NCBI GenBank assembly: GCA_015152475.1
Contig: SUTW01000002.1
Coordinates: 62,001 to 126,000 of the forward strand
Length of the DNA stretch: 64,000 nt
Reading direction: 5' to 3'
Source of the DNA: Cyanobacteria bacterium SIG30
GTDB taxonomy: Bacteria; Cyanobacteriota; Vampirovibrionia; Gastranaerophilales; Gastranaerophilaceae
Shown here: positions 55,596 to 64,000 of the stretch, piece by piece
Position numbering within the stretch: the first letter of the stretch is position 1
How the letters are laid out: each line of letters starts with the position of its first letter
Translations under genes and position numbers: made by a program
Notes under the pieces: model-generated
The model's input: only the letters and a program-made list of their open reading frames with translations
Told to the model about the DNA's origin: nothing
Database searches by the model: none

Positions 55596-57921
55596 ATTTC
55601 TTTTTCTTTTTACTGTTAGTTTTTATGAGTTTATAAACCTTGAATTCTGAAGGTTGTAAAATATTAAAATGGATTGATGAATATATTTCGTCAATTAAAG
55701 GTTTTGGAACAAAAGTACACTTTTGATTTTTATCATACTCAAATTCATAGTAAGAGACAATTTTTTTATTATCATCAATTTCAACAATATTATCGTAAAT
55801 TGTTTTGCCTTTTACCACTTGGCGTTTTGTTGTTCCATCTTCCATTTTGACATCAAGTTTTTCACTTGGCGCTTTGTAATTTACAACAACAAGTAAGCTT
55901 TCTTCATTTTTGTCTTCGATAATTTCCCAAGCTGAGAAACCATCTTCCTCAAATTCTAAAAGTTTTGCTTTACCGTTTAAGATTATTGGGTTGTTTTCAA
56001 CAAATCTGTTTAAGGCGTCAAATTTTTCGAAGAAATTCCAGTTTTCACCTCTTACCATTGAAGTTTCTTTGCCAATTATTCTTTCGATTCCGGTTTTTGT
56101 GAAACTTTCATCCCCATCAACAAAAAGAGATGGTCTGTTTGCAAATTTTCCGCCTGGCAAGAATTTATATTTAAACCATTTAAATAGCGCTCCGGCTTCT
56201 CCTAATTGGCCTGGATATTGGTCAATAGCTTCGAATTCACCATCTTGGTTATTATATGTTTTTAGAATTGAAAGAGGTCTTTTGCCCGCAAATTTTTTAT
56301 TGTAGGCTTCTAATTTTTCGTTATCTTCAATAATTTGTTTTGGTGTTTTTGAATTTTGAGAAACGATATCATTTCCCCACAAAACATCAAAAGACATTCC
56401 TTTGTGGTATTCGATATAGAAATCATCCCAAAGCATGTATTCTGCAAGTGTTGCAAAATATGGTTTTTCTTTTCTTAAAGTTTCATTTACTTTGTTTAAA
56501 ACGTAAGAAGGTGCTCTGTAACTTATAGGTGAGTCTTTTCTTACTGAGAAATCATCTACAATGTGGTCAACATGGTCAACTCTTATGCCGTCAAAATTAA
56601 ATTTTTTGCATAAATCTTTTACATAATTGACATAAAAATTAATAACATCTCCATTAAAACGTTCTTTTTCAAAATATGTGAAGAAAAACGGAGTTTGGCA
56701 GTCTAGGTTTGCAAAGTGTGTTACATCTTCGCCTTTGAAATTGTAGTGTTTAAAAATTGGATATTCTCTTTTTGGGCTCATTTTGTCAAAAATCGGAACT
56801 CCAGCAGAACACCAAGCACCACCAGGGGCTGGCCAACAACCAACATTGATTAAAGCCTTAATAATTTTGTCTTGTTTTTTGATGTCATCTTCACATTTTG
56901 GTTTTAAACCATTTGCTTCCTCAATTATTCCTTCAACATATTGAACAATTTCTTTTTGTTTATCTTTAAAAGACATTTTATATGAAGATAAAATCTTGTA
57001 TTCTTTTAATTCTTCTTCAACTTTTTCGATTATTTTCTTTTGTATCTCTGTATATTTTCTTGTTGAACCTCTTAAAACTTGAAGATATGCTTTAAGCGCT
57101 TTATCAATATCTTCAACTTTGAATTTTCTTGTTTTTTTAAGTTTTTCGAATATATTTTCTGCAAATTCCTTATTTTTTATAATTAATTCATTGATGTTAA
57201 ACCATCTCGCAATTGAAGGATTCGCTAATACCATTTTTGAAAATCTGCCAGTTTGTGGCAAAACATCATAAATAACAGGGTGTCCCGCAAGCTGAGCTAG
57301 TGTAATGAATAATTTTACTTGTTTTTCTGCGTCTAAATTCAGGAATTGTTCAAGTTTTTCATCTTTTATTTTTTCACTTATTTCGCTAGATTTTGGTAAA
57401 TATGCGCACTCAAAATCTCTTGGATGGATTGGTGTTAAATAAATTGTTGTTGGCATAACGCCTTGTTTGATGTTTCCAACAGGCAGTGTGATTAGTTGTG
57501 CAATCCAATCAATAAATTTTCCTGTTTCTTCGGTTTTTGCTCCGTTTTTTAAAGCCGCCAAAGTTATAAGTTTAATGTTATGCCCTTCTTTTTTGAACCA
57601 GTTTGGATTTTTTATTCCAAGGCGCGCAAGCGGTGAGGGATTTTTAAAACTTACAAAATGACCATTTTGTATAATATTTTCTTTTGTTAGTTTTTGTTCA
57701 AGAGTATATATAATTTCACCTCTTGTTAATTCGGATAGAGTTTGAAAATGAGGATATGGAAGATAACCATATGTCTCTATCATTTCTTTTAAATATTCTT
57801 TTCTTTCATCAGTTACACTATCGCAATCATATAAATACTTTAAGCTGTTAAATAAAGCATTTAAATCGATTTCATCCAAAAAAGTGTAGTTTTCCTCACG
57901 CTTGTTTAAAAAGTTTAACAT
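55594..57921 (-). CDS. GH13-like (alpha-amylase superfamily) protein
   Basis: 775 aa. The central barrel shows GH13-style motifs: FDGIRVDHVDH (nucleophile Asp position), ATLAEYMLWDDF (acid/base Glu) and YNNQDGEF (third Asp). A long N-terminal region (about 1-340) with helical and charged segments precedes it and a C-terminal beta domain (LLVVVNYKAPSEKLDV) follows; it ends in a run of Lys. No signal peptide, so it acts in the cytoplasm. The N-terminal region is not a familiar carbohydrate-binding module. Exact reaction unknown. Promoter TGATATAAT lies upstream of the ATG. Confidence 0.7.
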   Translation of the reverse strand: MLNFLNKREENYTFLDEIDLNALFNSLKYLYDCDSVTDERKEYLKEMIETYGYLPYPHFQTLSELTRGEIIYTLEQKLTKENIIQNGHFVSFKNPSPLARLGIKNPNWFKKEGHNIKLITLAALKNGAKTEETGKFIDWIAQLITLPVGNIKQGVMPTTIYLTPIHPRDFECAYLPKSSEISEKIKDEKLEQFLNLDAEKQVKLFITLAQLAGHPVIYDVLPQTGRFSKMVLANPSIARWFNINELIIKNKEFAENIFEKLKKTRKFKVEDIDKALKAYLQVLRGSTRKYTEIQKKIIEKVEEELKEYKILSSYKMSFKDKQKEIVQYVEGIIEEANGLKPKCEDDIKKQDKIIKALINVGCWPAPGGAWCSAGVPIFDKMSPKREYPIFKHYNFKGEDVTHFANLDCQTPFFFTYFEKERFNGDVINFYVNYVKDLCKKFNFDGIRVDHVDHIVDDFSVRKDSPISYRAPSYVLNKVNETLRKEKPYFATLAEYMLWDDFYIEYHKGMSFDVLWGNDIVSQNSKTPKQIIEDNEKLEAYNKKFAGKRPLSILKTYNNQDGEFEAIDQYPGQLGEAGALFKWFKYKFLPGGKFANRPSLFVDGDESFTKTGIERIIGKETSMVRGENWNFFEKFDALNRFVENNPIILNGKAKLLEFEEDGFSAWEIIEDKNEESLLVVVNYKAPSEKLDVKMEDGTTKRQVVKGKTIYDNIVEIDDNKKIVSYYEFEYDKNQKCTFVPKPLIDEIYSSIHFNILQPSEFKVYKLIKTNSKKKKK

Positions 57922-58024
57922 ATCTAATCATCCTTATCTCATTTTTCGGTTTGATTATATCATAAATATTTAATCATTAGATACAATATGTTAAAAAATA
58001 TTTCTTGTTTGTTTTAATTTTGTC

Positions 58025-58053
58025 TTGAAACCTTGATTAAAATTTGTTATAAT
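58025..58053 (+). promoter_or_regulatory. Promoter of prepilin gene 2
   Basis: TTGAAA (58025-58030), 17-base spacer, TATAAT (58048-58053) with TGT before the -10. It is near-consensus and not itself repetitive, so expression switching here would depend on the poly-G, not on the promoter. Confidence 0.75.
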
Positions 58054-58103
58054 AAATCCATATTTTGGGTTTAAAAATAGTAAAACGGAAAGGCTTATTG
58101 ATT

Positions 58104-58903
58104 ATGGATAAATTTTCATTAAATTACGGGGGGGGGCATCTAGAAGTTTAAAAGCCTTTACTCTTGCAGAAGTTTTAATCACACTTGCAATCATTGGTGT
58201 TGTTGCGGCTCTCACTATCCCATCTGTGATTACAAATTATAAAAACACCCAAACATCAACGGCATTAAAAAAAGCTTATAGTACGCTTGCGAGTACTGTT
58301 AATCTTGCGATTAAAGATTATGGTCCGATGCCAAATTGGCATTTTGGAGAAGGCAATGATATGCAAAGTTCTATTGACTTTGTAGACACATATATGATTC
58401 CGTACTTAAAAATTTCAAAAAATTGTAAGGATAATACCCAAAATGAATGTAGGCATCCTATCCAATATTTAAATCACGCGTCAAAGGAAGAAGCGAGCGA
58501 TAAAAGTTTTGTTTTTGGCTATACTAGATTTTATCTTGCCGACGGGACTTTTGTTGGAGTTCAACTTGTGAATAATACTGATGCTGAAGGTAGAAAAAAT
58601 ATCTATGCACCTATTTATATTGATATAAATGGTTTAAAAAAACCAAATATTTTAGGTCAAGACGTTTTTAGATTTAATTATATGGTTTACGGTTCAGGTG
58701 TTTTTTATGGCGGAAAATTAGTACCAACAGCGCATCTTAGAGTACCAACGGTTAAAAGCTCTGTAACGGCTTCTGATGTCGGATGTAATTTAAATGGCAA
58801 TGGGAATCGTTGTTCTCATGTAATTATGGCAAATGGCTGGAAAATTCCAAGCAAAGAAGAATATGTGAGAATGGGTGGAGACGTGAGCCTTTACCCTTGG
58901 TAA
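58104..58903 (+). CDS. Type IV prepilin-like protein 2, frame broken at poly-G (phase-OFF)
   Basis: From ATG 58104 (GGAAAGG upstream) the frame reads MDKFSLNYGGGHLEV and then meets TAA at 58149. The run here has 9 G; one more G would give MDKFSLNYGGGASRSLKA followed by a complete 266-residue prepilin with an intact frame to 58903. The downstream part keeps the N-helix, paired Cys (CKDNTQNEC) and the shared ending CNLNGNGNRCSHVIMANGWK, IPSKEEY and YPW. A GTG at 58226 could start an internal fragment lacking the leader, which would not be exported. Read as a contingency gene in the OFF state. Confidence 0.75.
58119..58245 (+). repeat. 127-bp repeat shared with prepilin gene 3 (59065-59192)
   Basis: Identical to 59065-59192 except for one G in the poly-G run, including third codon positions. 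The sequences diverge sharply after this block. This points to recent duplication or gene conversion of the leader cassette. Confidence 0.9.
58128..58136 (+). repeat. Poly-G tract (9 G) in prepilin gene 2
   Basis: Nine G, one fewer than in the other two copies. This produces a -1 shift and an early stop. Confidence 0.9.
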
Positions 58904-58923
58904 AAACTTAATTCTATATTCTG

Positions 58924-58949
58924 TGCCTTATCTTGATAAGGCATTTTTT
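58924..58949 (+). terminator. Terminator of prepilin gene 2
   Basis: TGCCTTATC / GATAAGGCA with a 2-base loop and six T, 21 bases after the stop codon. Confidence 0.8.
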
Positions 58950-58972
58950 ATTTAAAAATCTTGTTAGTTCTC

Positions 58973-59000
58973 TTGTAATATCTATAAAAAATGTTATAAT
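58973..59000 (+). promoter_or_regulatory. Promoter of prepilin gene 3
   Basis: TTGTAA (58973-58978), 16-base spacer, TATAAT (58995-59000) with TGT before the -10; the leader contains GAAAGG before ATG 59050. Confidence 0.7.
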
Positions 59001-59049
59001 AATTATAGAATTAATTAAAAATACGGTAGTTAAGAAAGGTGTAGAATTT

Positions 59050-59856
59050 ATGAAAAAAATTAACTTAAATTACGGGGGGGGGGCATCTAGAAGTTTAAAA
59101 GCCTTTACTCTTGCAGAAGTTTTAATCACACTTGCAATCATTGGTGTTGTTGCGGCTCTCACTATCCCATCTGTGATTACAAATTATAAAAATCAAGAAA
59201 TAGCAACAACTCTTAAAAAGGCATATAGTATGTTAGCATCTACATCAAATCTTGCAATTAAAGATTATGGACCTGTTTCAGGTTGGAATATTCCAGAAGG
59301 TTATGGCATTGATCTTTCAGTAGATTTTGCAGAAAAATATATAATTCCATATTTAAGAGTTTCAAAAACATGTGGTACAAGTAATGAAGGTGATTGTGAA
59401 TATAAATACATAAGAAGACGCAGTAACGGTACGCCTTCCACTGTATCTTTAGCAAGTTATTTTACAAAATTTTATTTAGCCAATGGGACACTTGTTGGGG
59501 TTGCTTCTCAGAGTTTTGGAGAAGGTGCTGGAAAACATGTAAACGCTATGTATTATATAGATACAAATGGTAAAAATGCCCCAAATGAATTAGGTAAAGA
59601 TCTTTTTATATTTAATCATTTACTTGTTTTTAATGGTAAAGATTTTGGTGGAAAATTACTTCCTAATTGCAACTATGATGAAAATATGCAATGTTCATTA
59701 AGTGTTGCAATAAAAGATGCGAGTGGTTGCAAAAAAGGCGGTGCTCTTGGAACTTGTGCTTACCTTATAATGCAGAATGGTTGGAAAATTCCAAACAAGG
59801 ATGAATATGTAAGAATGGCTGGTGACGAAAGTTACCGTGCTTTATACCCTTGGTAA
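59050..59856 (+). CDS. Type IV prepilin-like protein 3, poly-G in frame (phase-ON)
   Basis: 268 aa with the same leader plan: MKKINLNYGGGASRSLKA|FTLAEV, N-helix, and NYKNQE. The mature region differs from copies 1 and 2 but keeps paired Cys (CGTSNEGDC), a central WxxP-free beta region and the shared ending CKKGGALGTCAYLIMQNGWK, IPNKDEY and YPW. An open frame reaches back to 58933, but ATG 59050 has the GAAAGG site and the correct leader length. Monocistronic with its own promoter and terminator. Confidence 0.86.
   Translation: MKKINLNYGGGASRSLKAFTLAEVLITLAIIGVVAALTIPSVITNYKNQEIATTLKKAYSMLASTSNLAIKDYGPVSGWNIPEGYGIDLSVDFAEKYIIPYLRVSKTCGTSNEGDCEYKYIRRRSNGTPSTVSLASYFTKFYLANGTLVGVASQSFGEGAGKHVNAMYYIDTNGKNAPNELGKDLFIFNHLLVFNGKDFGGKLLPNCNYDENMQCSLSVAIKDASGCKKGGALGTCAYLIMQNGWKIPNKDEYVRMAGDESYRALYPW
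59074..59083 (+). repeat. Poly-G tract (10 G) in prepilin gene 3
   Basis: Ten G at codons 9-12, in frame with the prepilin motif. Confidence 0.9.
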
Positions 59857-59882
59857 ACATATTTTAATTTGTTTTAAAAATA

Positions 59883-59914
59883 TAGCGCCCTTAGATTGTG
59901 GGCGCTAATTTTTT
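59883..59914. terminator. Terminator after prepilin gene 3
   Basis: TAGCGCCC / GGGCGCTA with a 9-base loop followed by a T run; it lies between this gene and a convergent gene ending at 59913. Confidence 0.8.
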
Positions 59915-61628
59915 ATTGTTTTCCTGAATTGTGTTTCAAAATTGTTAAATAATTTTTTAAAACTTTTGGAATTAAAGGTGAGTGTATTGCAGAAAAGTCG
60001 ATGACAAATTCATTTACACCCATTTCCTGATATTTTGGAATTTGTTCAAAATCCTGAACAACCATATCTTCGAACATATGCATTTTGCAAAAACCGTCAA
60101 CCAAAAATGGAAGAATTTTGTCTAAAGAAGGGTCTTTCAAACAAAAATGTCCTTTATGACAAGGCGCAGAGCAAGAAAGTCTTGAAACAACAGCGCTATC
60201 GCAATTTAGAGGGCATAGGCCCAAGCTTTCAACTCTTAGACAACCTCCGATAAACATTTTTTTATCAGTTACGATTCTTTTTGTTTTTTTGAGGCATTTT
60301 GCAATATTTTCTTCTTTTTCCCACACAATTTTATCAAGCAATTCACCTTTTTCAACTTTTGGGATGCCACCAAGTGTACTAAAATCAATTGCTCTTATTG
60401 GGTTTAAATTATTTAGACATTTAAGAGCTAAGGAATTTAAAAGGTTGATGCCTCCTCCTATATCAACATAAACGTCTGACATATCCTGATCGTTCATAAT
60501 TGCCCACCAATAACCAATATTATTCACAACAATACTTTTTGGCTTTGGTGATGTTGTGGTTAAAATTTTGTTTGCTTCATAAACTCTGTCAAAATCTCTT
60601 TCAATTAAAATGCGTGGGGTTGAAAGGTTAAGTTCAATTCCCTTTGACTTACAGAACTTTTTAACAAGCATAATGATTTTATCAAAACTTTTTGTTGCAA
60701 GGTCAACAGTAGATGCAATTTCTCCGTATTCAATTGAATGAATTGGGTTTATGCCGTATTTTTTTATAAATTTATCGACTTCTTTTAATTGAGCTATACT
60801 TGAAAGCCTTAAATTTAATTTTGGAAATTCAAGTTTTGAGTAATCAAATTTTTCATCAAAATCAAGTTCTTCAACTTTCCAGTCGTATTTTCTAATATTT
60901 TTTGCAAACTTAAAATCTTTTCCTTCGGCAGATATCATCTCGCCTGAGAAGTGATTTGTTTTGTAAAAACTTTTTCTTATATGTTTAAAAGGCAATTTTT
61001 GTTCTTTGAAAAGTTTTGGTTTATCCAAGATTTTTTCAATTAACTTAATTGCTTTTAAAATTTCTTTTGAGTCCTGAAATTTTCCTTTTATGACAACATT
61101 TGAAATTGCTTTAGACTTAATCATATCTTCTGCAAACCAAGGAATGTTATCTGAATCAACTGCAAGTGGAATTTTTGCGTATTTTTTAATTTTTTCAATA
61201 TTTTTAAGATAAACTTCTTCTGTAATTATTAATTTATGGATTTTATGGAACATTTCCATAAAATCAATTCCACAAAGATTATGTATGTCGAAATAACTGT
61301 CTATAATGACTTTAAACGGCAAGTCCATTGTTTTTATGATTTCTAAAACACCATATGAGTTAACATAAATCCCATCAATTTTTGTTGTTGTTAAATATTC
61401 AATAAATTTTTTGATTTGATTAATGTCTTCTTCAAGAACACTGTGTTTAAAATTAACACATATTGAACTTTTTGTATTTCTTGCAGCTTCAATATATTCG
61501 TTTATGTATTCAAAATTATTCATAAAACGATGATGATAAACATAAAAATCGCGACAAGAAGTTTCATTCGAAAAATTAATAATGTCTTCGGGTGTTTTTA
61601 TTGGTGATGTTATGTAAATATTTTTCAT
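59913..61628 (-). CDS. U32-like protein with cysteine-rich C-terminal region
   Basis: 571 aa, cytoplasmic. Two successive barrel-like halves are suggested: ICVNFKHSVLEEDINQIKKF with GIYVNSYGVLEIIK, and SIEYGEIASTVDLATKSF with NLSTPRILIERDFD. Then comes a cysteine cluster (SLGLCPLNCDSAVVSRLSCS, then APCHKGHFC) that could hold an Fe-S cluster as in U32-type proteins. Assignment to U32 is tentative. TAGAAT lies 6 bases before the ATG with no Shine-Dalgarno sequence. Confidence 0.45.
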   Translation of the reverse strand: MKNIYITSPIKTPEDIINFSNETSCRDFYVYHHRFMNNFEYINEYIEAARNTKSSICVNFKHSVLEEDINQIKKFIEYLTTTKIDGIYVNSYGVLEIIKTMDLPFKVIIDSYFDIHNLCGIDFMEMFHKIHKLIITEEVYLKNIEKIKKYAKIPLAVDSDNIPWFAEDMIKSKAISNVVIKGKFQDSKEILKAIKLIEKILDKPKLFKEQKLPFKHIRKSFYKTNHFSGEMISAEGKDFKFAKNIRKYDWKVEELDFDEKFDYSKLEFPKLNLRLSSIAQLKEVDKFIKKYGINPIHSIEYGEIASTVDLATKSFDKIIMLVKKFCKSKGIELNLSTPRILIERDFDRVYEANKILTTTSPKPKSIVVNNIGYWWAIMNDQDMSDVYVDIGGGINLLNSLALKCLNNLNPIRAIDFSTLGGIPKVEKGELLDKIVWEKEENIAKCLKKTKRIVTDKKMFIGGCLRVESLGLCPLNCDSAVVSRLSCSAPCHKGHFCLKDPSLDKILPFLVDGFCKMHMFEDMVVQDFEQIPKYQEMGVNEFVIDFSAIHSPLIPKVLKNYLTILKHNSGKQ

Positions 61629-61634
61629 TTTTCT

Positions 61635-61640
61635 ATTCTA
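61635..61640 (-). promoter_or_regulatory. -10-like element of the U32-like gene, possible leaderless geometry
   Basis: TAGAAT on the minus strand 6 bases before the ATG at 61628. An alternative TATAAA lies about 12 bases further upstream, so this case is weaker. Confidence 0.3.
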
Positions 61641-61660
61641 CTATTTTTTTATAATTGTGA

Positions 61661-62998
<1,338 letters not shown>

Positions 62999-63028
62999 AA
63001 ATTAACTCGCAAAAAAAAATTATTTCAG

Positions 63029-63055
63029 GTTTTATCTAATCAGATAAGATAAAAC
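63029..63055 (+). promoter_or_regulatory. Inverted repeat before the last gene
   Basis: GTTTTATCT / AGATAAAAC with a 9-base centre, containing a nested TTATCT-AATC-AGATAA. It ends at the GAGG ribosome site of the gene at 63066. It could be an operator or a leader hairpin. Confidence 0.5.
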
Positions 63056-63065
63056 GAGGTAAATC

Positions 63066-64000
63066 ATGATAAGACCTATTGGAATTGGCAATATAAATAA
63101 TTTTAAAAAATATGCGACCAATATTACTTTTGCTGGTAAACCTGTTGAAATTGAAAAAAGGTCTTTACCTGATTATGATGATTGTTTATCTTACTGGGAA
63201 AAACTTAAGGAATCAAAGTATTTAGATACAAGAAGCGATAGTGAACATCCTGAATATCGTAATATCAGAATGCAAAATTATGGCTTCTTAAAAAGGATTG
63301 ATAAAATAACTCCAATGTTTATTTTCCCTCATGAAAAAGATTACAGACTTGATTTTAGTAAAAGATATTGCGCTGAAACAGGTTTTCCTTTTGTTAAATT
63401 ATCAACTGAAAAAATAAAATCAGAGTTCAAAAAAGTACTTAAAATATCTTCTTTAAATTTGAATAAAAAATATAATTGTAATAATTTTGACGTTTTGCTT
63501 GCGGGTTATAGTCCAATTTGTCCTGTAGGTTTAGGTTGTGCATACCCTGCCAGTGGTTTCAAGGGTGGCTATGTAATTTTAATTGGTGATTCTGGTTCAA
63601 AATTTGACGATTTAAAATCTAAAAAATATTCAAAAAGAGTAGATGAAGAATATGCTTGTATGGCATTTGAAGATGAGCTTTATGATAATGTTGACCAACA
63701 TATATTGAGCTTTAATCATAAAGGCGCTATTCCAAGAATTGTAACTTATCAATATTTTGTTGATAATCTTAAAATTTTAGATAAATATGCAGATGAATTA
63801 GTTAAAGAAAATGGTGCTAAATATTACGAATATATAAAAGAAAATGAATACGAAAATATAGGCAAATCTATAATATTTAACAAGGATATTGCAAAAAAAA
63901 TAGAAGAAAATAATTCAAAAATATCCAAAGAAGAGGCAGTTGATTTTGCTTATCTTGTTGAAACTGTAATTGAAAATCCTGCAATAAAAAGCTTGATGAA
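63066..64000 (+). CDS. Lineage-specific hypothetical protein (3' end outside window)
   Basis: 311 codons are present and open to the window edge. Begins MIRPIGIGNINNFKKYATNI followed by TFAGK (21-25), which recalls NFKGT in the gene at 21362. Later segments include DVLLAGYSPICPVGLGCAYP with three Cys, then FKGGYVILIGDSGSK and QHILSFNHKGAIPRI. No signal peptide or membrane helix. Family not recognised. GAGG lies 7 bases before the ATG. Confidence 0.7.
   Translation, partial: MIRPIGIGNINNFKKYATNITFAGKPVEIEKRSLPDYDDCLSYWEKLKESKYLDTRSDSEHPEYRNIRMQNYGFLKRIDKITPMFIFPHEKDYRLDFSKRYCAETGFPFVKLSTEKIKSEFKKVLKISSLNLNKKYNCNNFDVLLAGYSPICPVGLGCAYPASGFKGGYVILIGDSGSKFDDLKSKKYSKRVDEEYACMAFEDELYDNVDQHILSFNHKGAIPRIVTYQYFVDNLKILDKYADELVKENGAKYYEYIKENEYENIGKSIIFNKDIAKKIEENNSKISKEEAVDFAYLVETVIENPAIKSLM

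Noticed and set aside
58933-59049. Upstream extension of prepilin gene 3
   Set aside because: The extension contains its promoter (TTGTAA-16-TATAAT) and would place extra residues before the leader; the GAAAGG site fixes the start at 59050.
49453-59083. Poly-G tracts as pure sequencing artefact
   Set aside because: An error could explain the single 9-versus-10 difference, and I keep that caveat, but it cannot explain three independent long G runs at the same gene position.

Overview
This is a low-GC (roughly 30% by eye), densely coded bacterial chromosome segment with no tRNA, rRNA, CRISPR array, insertion sequence or phage gene that I could see. Lipid A genes (lpxD-lpxC-fabZ-lpxA), a heptose adenylyltransferase, a TolC/RND/MFP efflux set and peptidoglycan genes show a diderm cell. 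The prepilin leader containing KAFTLAEVLITL, the many small lineage-specific proteins and a cyanobacterial-style SigA suggest a gut-type non-photosynthetic cyanobacterial relative (Gastranaerophilales/Melainabacteria, Vampirovibrionia). That placement is an inference from family resemblance, not from a search.

Layout. 1-4.2 kb: the end of dnaE, then alr and the glycine cleavage genes gcvT-gcvH-gcvPA, closed by a terminator. 4.3-11.6 kb: alaS-gdhA, a cation/Ca2+ exchanger, nrnA and a YihY-type membrane protein. 11.7-21 kb: a GH57 alpha-glucan enzyme with a small secreted partner, then a three-gene RND efflux operon. 21-31 kb: an accessory-looking stretch of lineage-specific and secreted proteins, a degenerate histidine-kinase-like protein, an orphan sugar-type ABC ATPase, rimO, a MerR regulator and lpd. 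31-36.4 kb: a GT2 glycosyltransferase overlapping murC-murB-ddl-ftsQ. 36.4-44 kb: rfaE2 and a seven-gene envelope operon (lpxD, lpxC, fabZ, lpxA, an M29 peptidase, a polyprenyl synthetase homologue, lepB). 44-49.3 kb: dgt-dnaG-rpoD (an information-processing operon) and nupC. 49.4-64 kb: three prepilin-like genes, serA with a class V aminotransferase and a GNAT protein, a GH13-like enzyme, a U32-like protein, ahcY and a truncated lineage-specific gene.

The most striking signal is a family of three prepilin-like genes (49429, 58104, 59050). Each carries a run of 9-10 G between its start codon and the prepilin cleavage motif. Two copies have 10 G and are in frame. The third has 9 G and stops after 15 codons, although its downstream frame is intact. 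Each gene has its own promoter and terminator, and two copies share about 127 bp that are identical apart from one G. This looks like slipped-strand phase variation of a surface pseudopilin repertoire. A homopolymer sequencing error is the main alternative.

A second recurrent signal is promoter placement. Seven start codons (alaS, a small membrane protein, rimO, dgt, nupC, a 54-codon gene and, more weakly, the U32-like gene) lie exactly 6 nt after a -10 hexamer, two more (rfaE2 and a HEAT-like gene) lie 7 nt after one, and none has a Shine-Dalgarno sequence. Other genes here have clear GGAG-type sites. The pattern suggests widespread leaderless mRNAs.

Other points to check are a candidate ~60-nt RNA at 30927-30988, a palindrome between the -35 and -10 of the lpxD promoter, a histidine-kinase-like protein without its phospho-acceptor His, a protein with four HTH-like repeats, and a shared F-[KA]-G tag near the N-terminus of lineage-specific proteins.
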